A stretch of 64,000 nucleotides of DNA. It comes from Haberlea rhodopensis (lineage: Eukaryota > Streptophyta > Magnoliopsida > Lamiales > Gesneriaceae). Made by a program: the position numbers and the translations under genes. The first letter of the stretch is position 1; every line of letters starts with the position of its first letter. Positions 55,371-64,000 of this stretch are shown piece by piece. The stretch is taken from contig CAJQUN010000056.1 in assembly GCA_907163345.1 (NCBI GenBank), forward strand, positions 1,116,001 through 1,180,000, written 5' to 3'. A model generated the notes under the pieces. That model searched no databases, was not told the origin of the DNA, and worked only from the letters and a program-made list of their open reading frames with translations.

Positions 55371-55985
55371 TGATCGCTTTTATTTTAAACAATTATTTCT
55401 CAGTGTAGCGATTCTACCGCAAGTGCACGGTGTCAAGTTTTAGTATAGTGATATATAAGAAAGGATGTCGAACCCACAGGGACTAACATATAAGTACCAA
55501 ATAAAATTAGCAAAATTATATTTAGCCTACAAAAAATATGATTAATTAACTAATTAAACTAAAGAATTAAAAACTCAAACATAAAACAACTCATTTGAAG
55601 ATGCGAAGGAATTCCGCTCAAGAAATCTATCAAGATGTTCGTTCAATTGTGTATCGTCAATGATTTGTTTGTTACAACACTTCCTTATCAATCAATTCTT
55701 AAGGTGACGGATTTCTGAATATAATCAATACACTCTCTCGAGCTGTATTGAAGCTAGTAATAAATTGACGCAAGTAACTCTCGTTCACTTAAACCAATTT
55801 AATACCGAATAAATCTCTATGAAAATCGTTGATCTTTAAATCTTGCAATCTAAAGTGACCACGTATGTGATTTAATCTCTCGATCTAAATCTTAAACATA
55901 CAACATGAATTATTTTAGCGTATTATAATTTTATCTCTCGATCTCAATTATAATTCACAAATTTCAATCAAAGGTAGCTAGGCTT
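55371..55985 (-). repeat. Right (5') LTR of element B, first part
   Basis: Matches 37010-37633 closely and stops at GGTAGCTAGGCTT, where the Copia element C begins. ggctt (55981-55985) should recur after the Copia element outside the window. Confidence 0.9.
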
Positions 55986-57483
55986 TGTTGGGATATGCCC
56001 TAAGACAAATCATTAGATGATTGTTTTGACATACAATGTTTATGATTTTATGAATGGCAATTCATTATTATATATTATTCTTTTAACCGTGCAATGTGAA
56101 TAAATATATATGTTAATGTCCTTAGAATAATATTGTATTATTCTTAAACATTGTCCCTAGTCAAGTATTATCGTGAATCGGGATAATGATAATACATAGA
56201 GACTAGTATGTATTGATTGATGAATTGTTCATTGATATGAGATATCAAATCAATACATGGGTACATGTTAGAGAACGATGTACTGGACAGACCCACCATG
56301 AGAATGCAACATGGATAGTTATATGAATGTCATATGCAATTCTCATAGTGATAATAATGTATGTAATCCTTACGACTTGTGATCATCAGAGATCCCAACA
56401 TAAGGAGTTATGTATCTTGATATTGTCAAACGTTACCCGTAACAGGGTAAACTATAAAGGCGACTATTGGATAAACTACGAATTATGTAGAGGGATGTTG
56501 ACTGATCGAGATAGGATTTGTCCCTCCTATATAACAGGAGAAGTGTTTGGCCCTTGATCAAGTGAGAACTAAAATGCATGGCCATGCTCGAATGAGTCGA
56601 TATGAGATATCGAGCTTATTCGTTTATTCTAGTTCTACTTGGGGATCAAGAAATTAAGATTGAATATATGAGTATGACTATTCCATGACTCGTGTTCAAT
56701 CTAAACACAAAGGACAAAGGGATTAAGTTACGTGGTTAATATTATCACAAGTTCTAAAGGTTATGTCGAGTCTTTGACATTCTTGTAATTTGGGTAGCCT
56801 TGATGTGTTGCTAGACACCGCTCTTTGCTTTTAACATAAAATGGGATTTTATGTCACTGCCAACATTACAAGATCCTATCGGTCGCACAAAAGATTAAAT
56901 CGAGAAGGGAAATTAATTTCATTGGATGAATTAATTAATTAAGAAGAGTCTTAATTAAGTAATTAAAAGGTTTTAATTAAATCATGGGTTTGGGCCCATA
57001 AGACTTTAAGAAAGTCTTGAACTTAATTAAGCCCTTTTAATAACTTGGTATAATTAATTGTAGGAGACAATTTGAATACCATTCCAACCTATTTTTCCAA
57101 GCACACGGCAGCCTCTCACGTTTTTTCTCTCGGCTTCATAATAGTTGAAGAGCATTCTTGAGTGATTCCGGCCATCCGTTCGATTGTGAATCGAGTGTGC
57201 TTCGTGTGTTGGTTAAAGAACAAATCTAGCACTTTGTTCGTAAACTATTCCTTCCCGATTTGATCGTGTGGATACCGTTGAGGCAAAACTTGATAAGTTT
57301 TGCTAGTGACTCGAATGAGGCGTTGGACGTGGTGCTGCTCCGTGGAATCTGCTCAAACACGCTACAAGGGTGAGACCTTTGATCCTTTATCCGATATGAA
57401 CACCTATGTATAGATCCGTGGTTATAGTAATCCATATTTTTTTTTAAATTCCGCTGCGTTGTATGCTTTATGGATTACTTACA
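55986..57483 (+). repeat. 5' LTR of Copia C
   Basis: TGTTGGGATATGCCC to GGATTACTTACA. The TATA box CTATATAAC is at 56529-56537. Followed at once by the PBS TGGTATCAGAGC (57485-57496). Confidence 0.92.
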
Positions 57484-59239
57484 GTGGTATCAGAGCCGTG
57501 TACAAGGCTCATATCGGATTTATGTGGTGAAATTGTTTTAATCATATTAGGATTATTATTGCATGCTATTAAAATTGTATAAACATATATGATATGTTAA
57601 TATCGAGTTTGTGAAAATCATCGTAAAATTGTATTTGATATAATTGGCGAATAATCAAATTAATTAGTCAATGTTTCGGCCACCACCTAGCACAATTGAC
57701 CCACGGCTTAGCCACATGAGGGCTAGGGTTTTCGAACCCTTGGCTCGAGATGGCCTAGTCGTTGTGGCTCATGTTCGTGCATGGAGGTTTCGAGACGTGG
57801 ATGAGTTTTGAACTCTTTGGCTCGATAATGGTTCACGCATGCATGGATAAGTGGCTTCACCACATGAGAACTAGGGTTTTCGAACCCTTGGCTCGAGATG
57901 GTTGAGCCAACCCCGTGCATGGCCTGACCGTGACTCGTGGCTAACAAATTCCAATGTTTCAATCAAGATGGCTCAAAGAAAATAAAATCAATGAGCAAGG
58001 CGGCTAGGGTTAGACCCTAGCGCCGCCGCCGCTCGGTCATGGTTCGGCCATGGGCTAGGGTTTCGAACCCTAGGCCCATAATTGGTCCAGCCGTGTTTTT
58101 GGTTGGTTCGAACCATGGTGGTTCGTGGCTTAGTCGCTTAAGTTCGTGGCATGTGATGTCCCGAGCGTACGATAATTTTTCCAAAAATTATTTTACAGTT
58201 TTAATTAGAATTAAATTTTAAATTGTTTAGAATTTAATTAATTAAATGTTAAAGCATGTTTTATGTGTTGTATGAGCATGGTGCATGGTTATAGCCCTTT
58301 TGACCTATTAGATAGGATTTGTGGATGTTTGTAATTTATAATACGACCTGCAAGTCGTGCCTTCTCTATTTTATTCTAAATGTAATCCCTCCCCTATGTT
58401 CCCCTCGAATGTGAATCGAGGAATTCTATATCTTGTAAATAGTGTAGTTTATTTTGTTGATGGTGATCAATGAAGATGGAGCATCGTGCCGGGATGAGGA
58501 GGTCATTCACAAATTGGAGCAAAAGGAAGGTGCTTGTGAAGTTACCTTAGGTTGACTCTTAGGATTTTCTCATTGGCTTGAGAAAATCGCTAGTAGGGGC
58601 TATAACCATGTCACATTTAATTATGTATGTTGATGCATGATTTATCTTATGTTTTAGATTGATAATTGTATTACACATATATGTGGATATGTATACAACT
58701 ATATGTAGTGGACATATTTTAAATTATCAAACTAATCATGAGATCAATAAATCCCTCTAAAATATTAAGTTTTAGATGCTTCCAAAATTAAAAGTAATCG
58801 TCAAAAACTTCGATTCTACATGTGTGGGTTTGCCAAAGCAAAGCACCGTGGCAATCTTAGTAAGGCGCGAAATGATAAAAGTGATATCCGTTATACTTTA
58901 AATTAGGTACGACTTAACTAGGTTATCTCAATAGGATTGGGAACTTAGAGGCATGGGTTGGATAATAATTCATTTGATGAATTGAACAAAGTGTTGTTCG
59001 TCCAACTATCCAAGAATTACATGTGATGTAATTGACAAAGTGTTGTCTACCTAAATAACCGAGTCTTGGGCGATTAGCCAAAGCTAACTCAAGATTAGGC
59101 GAAATATGGATCTTGGCCCACTAAAGGTTTCGAGGGTTGATATTTTTTTAAACAAAATAGTGGGAGTATCATTTAATATAAGACCATGTTAAATGATTAA
59201 ATCATAAACTTATTTTGCATATTTATATTGTAGATATCC
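57484..59239 (+). other. Leader of Copia C
   Basis: PBS, then 1.7 kb without a recognisable gene. A GGCTAGGGTTTTCGAACCC-type segment recurs at 57720, 57868 and, less exactly, 58052. Confidence 0.75.
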
Positions 59240-60259
59240 ATGGCAACTAACAATACAACTAGCACATTATCACTGCGATCGGTCCTTCAGAAGGACAAAT
59301 TAAATGGGACAAACTTCCTAGACTGGTATAGGAATCTGAGGATAGTCCTCAAGCAAGAAAAGAAACAATATGTCCTAGAGGAACGCTTACCTGTTGAGGA
59401 ACCTCCCCTGACGGGTACGAGAGCCGATAAGGATGCTTACAAGAAGCATCAGAATGACGCACTTGATGTTGGCTGCCTTATGCTTGCCACCATGAACTCT
59501 GAGCTTCAGAAGCAACATGAGGAAATGGAGGCGTTCGATATGATCGAACACTTAAAGCAATTGTACCAACAGCAAGCTAGACAAGAGAGGTATGACGTCT
59601 CTAAAGCGTTGTTCCAGTGCAGGATGGTAGAGGGAAGCCTAGTTGGAACTCATGTGCTCAAGATGATTGGGTACATTGAGAATCTGGAGAAGCTGGGTTT
59701 TCCATTGGACCAAGAGTTGGCCACCGATGTGATCTTGCAATCGTTGCCTGAGAGCTTCAGTCAATTTGTAGTAAATTACAATATGACTGACATGGAAAAG
59801 ACTCTACCACAATTGCTTGGTATGTTGAGAACATATGAAGCAAATACAAAGAAGACTAAGGCCACAAATGTTCTTATTGTGAATAAGGGCAAAGGAAAGG
59901 CCAAAGCTAAAGGCAATAAGAAAGCAAAGAAGGTCTTTGTTAAATCTAAGCCAAAGTCTTATGCACTGAAGCCAAAGGGAGGGATATCAAAGGAAGTGAA
60001 CTGTTTCCATTGCGGTGAGACCGGCCATTGGAAAATAAACTGCAAAGTATATCTGGAGGATCTAAAGAAAGGAAGTGTGACTTCCGCTTCAGGTATTTTT
60101 GTTATAGAAGTCAATTTATCTACTTCTTCATCATGGGTATTAGATACTGGATGTGGATCTCACATTTGTGTAAATGTGCAGGACCTCAAAAAGAGTAGAT
60201 TGTTGGCGAAGGCGAAGTTGATCTCCGAGTTGGAAATGGAGCAAGAGTTGCTGCATTAG
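59240..60259 (+). CDS. Copia C gag and protease start
   Basis: A 339-residue frame. The gag domain begins LSLRSVLQKDKLNGTNFLDW. A Lys-rich linker is followed by one zinc knuckle (CFHCGETGHWKINC, about residue 255), then the protease start SSWVLDTGCGSHICV. A frame change near 60200 ends it; the protease goes on at 60283. Confidence 0.9.
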   Translation: MATNNTTSTLSLRSVLQKDKLNGTNFLDWYRNLRIVLKQEKKQYVLEERLPVEEPPLTGTRADKDAYKKHQNDALDVGCLMLATMNSELQKQHEEMEAFDMIEHLKQLYQQQARQERYDVSKALFQCRMVEGSLVGTHVLKMIGYIENLEKLGFPLDQELATDVILQSLPESFSQFVVNYNMTDMEKTLPQLLGMLRTYEANTKKTKATNVLIVNKGKGKAKAKGNKKAKKVFVKSKPKSYALKPKGGISKEVNCFHCGETGHWKINCKVYLEDLKKGSVTSASGIFVIEVNLSTSSSWVLDTGCGSHICVNVQDLKKSRLLAKAKLISELEMEQELLH

Positions 60260-60282
60260 CAATAGGAGATTATTATTTATCT

Positions 60283-60714
60283 TTGTCTTCTGGTTTATCG
60301 TTGATTTTAAAAGACTGTTATTTTGTGACATCCATTACCAAAAACATTATTTCTATTTCTTGTTTAGACAAGTGTGGATTTTCATTTATGATAAAGGACA
60401 ACTGTTGTTTTATTTATTTAAATGATATGTTTTATGCTAGTGCACAAATGGTGAATGGTCTTTATTTATTAAATCTTGATATGCCTATCTATAACATAAA
60501 TACTAAAAGGATTAAAAATAATGATTGTAATCCGACTTATCTCTGGCATTGTCGCTTGGGCCACATAAACGAGAACCGCATATCTAAACTTCATAAGGAT
60601 GGAGTATTAGATTCATTTGATTTTGAATCATATGAAACATGCGAATGTTTAATGGGCAAGATGACTAAAGCCCCTTTCAAAGGACATGTTGAAAGGGCAA
60701 ATGTTTTATTGTGA
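60283..60714 (+). CDS. Copia C protease end and integrase zinc region
   Basis: Protease remainder (ITKNIISISCLDKCGF), then YLWHCRLGHINENRISKL and CECLMGKMTKAPF, the integrase HHCC finger. Stops at a TGA (60712-60714) in RANVLL; the frame then resumes as LIHSDVCGP. Confidence 0.88.
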   Translation: MSSGLSLILKDCYFVTSITKNIISISCLDKCGFSFMIKDNCCFIYLNDMFYASAQMVNGLYLLNLDMPIYNINTKRIKNNDCNPTYLWHCRLGHINENRISKLHKDGVLDSFDFESYETCECLMGKMTKAPFKGHVERANVLL

Positions 60715-62763
60715 CTAATACATAGTGATGTATGTGGACCAATAAGTACACAAGCTAGAGTTGGTTTTCAATACTTCGTTACATTTACTGATGACCTCAG
60801 TAGATATGGGTATGTGTACCTAATGAAGCATAAGCATGAAACCTTTGAAAAGTTCAAAGATTTCAAGAATGAAGTACAAAACCAACTTGGCAAAAGTATC
60901 AAAATCCTTCGATCAGATCGAGGAGGTGAATACATAAGCCAAGAGTTTCATGACTATCTAAAAGAGTGTGGGATAGTCCCACAACTCACTCCTCCATATA
61001 CTCCACAATGGAATGGTGTATCCGAGAGGAGAAATCGAACCTTGTTAGACATGGTTAGATCAATGGTGAGTCATGCAGATCTTCTGATATCGTTTTGGGG
61101 ACACGCTCTAGAAACAACGATTTTCTTACTGAACCGTGTTCCATCTAAATCAGTGGAAAAGACGCCATATGAGATATGGACTGGGAAGCGTCCTAGTATG
61201 TATTTTATGAAGATTTGGGGTTGTGAGGCTTTTGTTAGACGTCACGCCACTAACAAACTTGGACCCAAATCTGATAAGTGTTTATTTGTGGGGTATCCTA
61301 AGGAAACGAAAGGATACTATTTCTATTATCCCACCGAGAACAAAGTAGTTGTTTCTCGGACTGGTGTATTTCTTGAAAGAGAATTTATTTCTAGAAAAAC
61401 CAGTGGGAGAAAAATAGAACTTAGTGAAGTTCAACCACATGAAAACACTGAACCTGAGATTGAGATGGAAACAGAGCGGGCACCGCAAGCTGTTGTGGAA
61501 GAAGTACCTGCTCAAGAGACACAAGCCCAGCGTAGGTCTGTAAGAGAACACCGGGAGCCACAGAGATATGGATTTCTTGTGACTCAACAAGGTGACTTAC
61601 TACTTATTGATGAGGATGAGCCGTCATCTTATCAACAAGCTATAATGGGCACTGATTCTGATAAATGGCAAGAGGCCATGAAATCTGAGATGGAATCCAT
61701 GTATGCAAACCAAGTATGGACTTTGGTTGATCCACCTGAAGGGGTACGACCCATAGGGTGCAAATGGATTTTCAAGAAAAAGACCGATATGGATGGTAAT
61801 GTACAAACCTATAAAGGTCGGCTGGTTGCAAAAGGATTCAAACAAATTCATGGTATTGACTATGATGAAACCTTTTCACCAGTGGCCATGGTTAAATCCA
61901 TAAGGATCTTACTTGCAATAGCTGCATTTCATGATTATGAAATCTGGCAGATGGATGTCAAAACAGCTTTCCTTAATGGAAATCTGCTCGAGGATGTGTA
62001 CATGACACAGCCCGAGGGTTTTGTCGATCCAAATGATGCTGGAAAGATATGCAAGCTACAACGATCCATTTATGGATTGAAGCAAGCTTCTCGGAGTTGG
62101 AATCTTCGTTTTGATGATGCAATCAAAGAGTTTGGTTTTATCAAAAACGTAGATGAACCTTGTGTCTACAAGAAGGTTAGTGGGAGCATAATCATTTTCC
62201 TAGTGTTGTATGTAGATGACATACTTCTCATTGGGAATGATATCCCTGCCTTACAATCTGTAAATATTTGGCTAGGGAACTGCTTTTCGATGAAAGACTT
62301 AGAAGAAGCCACCTATGTATTAGGAATCAAGATCTATAGAGATAGATCGAGAATGCTTCTTGGTCTAAGTCAAAGTACATACATAGACAAAGTGCTAAAA
62401 CAGTTTAGCATGCAAGAATCAAAGAAAGGATTCGTGCCTATGACGCATGGTATTTATCTCTCGAAGGAACAGTGTCCTTCAACACCAGATGAGAGACAAC
62501 GCATGAGTAAGATTCCATATGCGTCAGCTATTGGATCTATCATGTATGCCATGATATGTACTCGTCCCGATGTATCGTATGCTTTGAGCATGACGAGCAG
62601 ATATCAAGTTGATCCAGGTGAAGGTCACTGGATTGCTGTCAAGAATATCCTGAAGTACTTAAGAAGAACTAAGGATACATTCTTGATTTATGGAGGTGAG
62701 GAAGAGCTCAATGTAATGGGTTACACTGATGCAAGCTTCCAAACCGACAAAGATGATTTTTGA
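60715..62763 (+). CDS. Copia C integrase core and reverse transcriptase
   Basis: Open from just after the stop at 60714; the first Met is at 60814. Integrase core (LRSDRGGEYISQEFHDYL, PPYTPQWNGVSERRNRTLLD) and LNRVPSKSVEKTPYEIWTG. RT follows with IGCKWIFKKKTDMDGN, MDVKTAFLNGNLLEDVYM, LQRSIYGLKQASRSW and the catalytic LYVDDILLIGND, so the RT active site is intact. It ends at TGA (62761-62763), where SQTGYVY continues in the same frame (probably CGA to TGA). Confidence 0.92.
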   Translation, partial: LIHSDVCGPISTQARVGFQYFVTFTDDLSRYGYVYLMKHKHETFEKFKDFKNEVQNQLGKSIKILRSDRGGEYISQEFHDYLKECGIVPQLTPPYTPQWNGVSERRNRTLLDMVRSMVSHADLLISFWGHALETTIFLLNRVPSKSVEKTPYEIWTGKRPSMYFMKIWGCEAFVRRHATNKLGPKSDKCLFVGYPKETKGYYFYYPTENKVVVSRTGVFLEREFISRKTSGRKIELSEVQPHENTEPEIEMETERAPQAVVEEVPAQETQAQRRSVREHREPQRYGFLVTQQGDLLLIDEDEPSSYQQAIMGTDSDKWQEAMKSEMESMYANQVWTLVDPPEGVRPIGCKWIFKKKTDMDGNVQTYKGRLVAKGFKQIHGIDYDETFSPVAMVKSIRILLAIAAFHDYEIWQMDVKTAFLNGNLLEDVYMTQPEGFVDPNDAGKICKLQRSIYGLKQASRSWNLRFDDAIKEFGFIKNVDEPCVYKKVSGSIIIFLVLYVDDILLIGNDIPALQSVNIWLGNCFSMKDLEEATYVLGIKIYRDRSRMLLGLSQSTYIDKVLKQFSMQESKKGFVPMTHGIYLSKEQCPSTPDERQRMSKIPYASAIGSIMYAMICTRPDVSYALSMTSRYQVDPGEGHWIAVKNILKYLRRTKDTFLIYGGEEELNVMGYTDASFQTDKDDF

Positions 62764-63198
62764 TCGCAAACTGGATATGTGTATTGCCTAAATGGAGGTG
62801 CTGTGAGCTGGAAGAGTTCAAAGCAAGAGACAGTAGCCGATTCTACAACGGAAGCTGAGTATATTGCTGCCTCGGATGCAGCAAAGGAAGCTGTTTGGAT
62901 CAGGAAGTTCATTTCTGAACTTGGAGTGGTGCCTAGCATTAAAGATCCAATAGAACTCTATTGTGACAACAATGGAGTGATCGCATTGGCTAAGGAACCT
63001 AGATCTCACCAAAGATCCAAGCACATACTTCGGCGCTTTCATTTCATTCGAAAAATCGTTGAAAGGGGAGATATTAAAATATGCAAAGTACCAACAGATG
63101 ATAACGTATCTGACCCATTGACGAAGCCACTGTCACAGCAGAAGCATGATCGTCATACTAGATCTCTAGGCATTAGGTTTATGTCTGAGTGGTCTTAG
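62764..63198 (+). CDS. Copia C RNase H
   Basis: GAVSWKSSKQETVADSTTEA, LYCDNNGVIALAKEPRS and DPLTKPLSQQKH, the Copia RNase H and C-terminal end. In frame with RT but behind the TGA at 62761. The polypurine tract AAGTGGGAGAT follows at 63202-63212. Confidence 0.9.
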   Translation, partial: SQTGYVYCLNGGAVSWKSSKQETVADSTTEAEYIAASDAAKEAVWIRKFISELGVVPSIKDPIELYCDNNGVIALAKEPRSHQRSKHILRRFHFIRKIVERGDIKICKVPTDDNVSDPLTKPLSQQKHDRHTRSLGIRFMSEWS

Positions 63199-63213
63199 TG
63201 CAAGTGGGAGATT

Positions 63214-64000
63214 TGTTGGGATATGCCCTAAGACAAATCATTAGATGATTGTTTTGACATACAATGTTTATGATTTTATGAATGACAATTCATTATTATA
63301 TATTATTCTTTTAACTGTGCAATGTGAATAAATATATATGTTAATGTCCTTAGAATAATATTGTATTATTCTTAAACATTGTCCCTAGTCAAGTATTATC
63401 ATGAATCAGGATAATGATAATACATAGAGACTAGTATGTATTGATTGATGAATTGTTCATTGATATAAGATATCAAATCAATACATGGGTACATGTTAGA
63501 GAATGATGTACTGGACAGACCCACCATGAGAATGCAACATGGATAGTTATATGAATGTCATATGCAATTCTCATAGTGATAATAATGTATGTAATCCTTA
63601 CGACTTGTGATCATCAGAGATCCCAACATAAGGAGTTATGTATCTTGATATTGTCAAACGTTACCCGTAACAGGGTAAACCATAAAGGCGACTATTGGAT
63701 ACACTACGAATTATGTAGAGGGATGTTGACTGATCGAGATAGGATTTGTCCCTCCTATATAACAGGAGAAGTGTTTGGCCCTTGATCAAGTGAGAACTAA
63801 AATGCATGGCCATGCTCGAATGAGTCGATATGAGATATCGAGCTTATTCGTTTATTCTAGTTATACTTGGGGATCAAGAAATTAAGATTGAATATTCGAG
63901 TATGACTATTACATGACTCGTGTTCAATCTAAACACAAAGGACAAAGGGATTAAGTTACATGGTTAATATTATCACAAGTTCTAAAGGTAATGTCGAGTC
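63214..64000 (+). repeat. 3' LTR of Copia C, cut by the window end
   Basis: Same start TGTTGGGATATGCCC as 55986. The remainder (about 710 bp), the TSD ggctt, the rest of element B's LTR and then Copia D's 5' part are expected beyond the window. Confidence 0.92.

Larger units (their letters stand above)
37010..64000 (-). mobile_element. Element B: non-autonomous Athila-type LTR element, split by three insertions
   Basis: The left LTR is 37010-38533. The right LTR starts at 55371 and is interrupted at 55985 by Copia C, so its remainder lies past the window. After removing the hAT (39371-42377) and Tekay (43126-52020) insertions the visible internal region is roughly 4.9 kb. On the minus strand it contains PBS, gag, a second ORF with a plant transposon-protein domain, and a long non-coding 3' part. 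No RT, RNase H or integrase is present. The 5 bp before the left LTR is attac; its partner is not visible. Confidence 0.85.
55986..64000 (+). mobile_element. Copia element C, defective, running past the window end
   Basis: Plus-strand Ty1/copia element. The 5' LTR is 55986-57483. A tRNA-Met-type PBS, a 1.75 kb leader and gag-pol follow, then a polypurine tract and the 3' LTR from 63214 (787 of about 1498 bp visible). It is inserted in the LTR of element B. Hand comparison of the visible LTR parts shows about 14 differences in 787 bp, so it is probably among the younger insertions. Long LTRs are seen in Angela/Tork-type elements, but the lineage is not settled. Confidence 0.9.

Noticed and set aside
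56327..56557. A 76-codon ORF that recurs nearly identically at 63555-63785, as if conserved
   Set aside because: Both copies lie in the two LTRs of Copia C. They are alike because LTRs are copies of each other, not by selection. It overlaps the TATA region.

Overview
This is a plant nuclear window, most likely eudicot. It has spliced genes with GT..AG introns, a mitochondrial carrier of the plant UCP3 type, an R2R3-MYB factor of the MIXTA-like subgroup, and a dense nest of plant LTR retrotransposons and hAT transposons. There is no prokaryotic gene organisation. The species cannot be named from the sequence alone.

Host gene island (1-9 kb). A degenerate 22-26 bp minisatellite is followed by a two-exon UCP3-like mitochondrial carrier gene (942-3521) whose reading frame is cut by a TGG-to-TGA change 34 codons before the usual stop. 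AT-rich spacer follows, with a probable SINE, a clean hAT MITE and a second MITE. A three-exon R2R3-MYB gene (6888-8913) then carries the subgroup-9 motif and is intact.

Transition (9-11 kb). Decayed ribosomal DNA scraps lie here: 18S on the minus strand and two 26S pieces on the plus strand. They are interrupted by a second hAT MITE.

Tat-lineage Ty3/gypsy element, minus strand (11.1-21.4 kb). It has two LTRs, a PBS, gag-protease, RT, RNase H and integrase. It also carries a 58-bp minisatellite and an extra plus-strand gene, seemingly with its own TATA box and introns, between pol and the 3' LTR. All coding parts are interrupted. A MITE with an 8-bp TSD and a probable second MITE follow.

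Nested block (23.4-64 kb). A solo Tekay-type LTR (TSD acaat) and a short non-autonomous Athila-type element A (TSD atagc) sit in ten adjacent target bases. Next is a decayed minus-strand Copia (D), into which a second non-autonomous Athila-type element (B, from 37010) has inserted. B was in turn hit by a 3.0 kb hAT element with matching TIRs and TSD, a Tekay/Del chromovirus (43126-52020) and a Copia element (C, 55986 to beyond the window end). C split B's right LTR.

The most unusual signal is a module of paired self-complementary 10-14 bp sites (core CGATCGATCG). Starts of the two sites in a pair are 21-23 bp apart, and pairs recur mostly every 50 or 65-74 bp. The module occurs in the solo LTR, both Tekay LTRs, the LTRs of A and B, and upstream of the second ORF inside B. 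It is therefore shared by families that otherwise look unrelated, and the usual parts list of LTR elements does not explain it.
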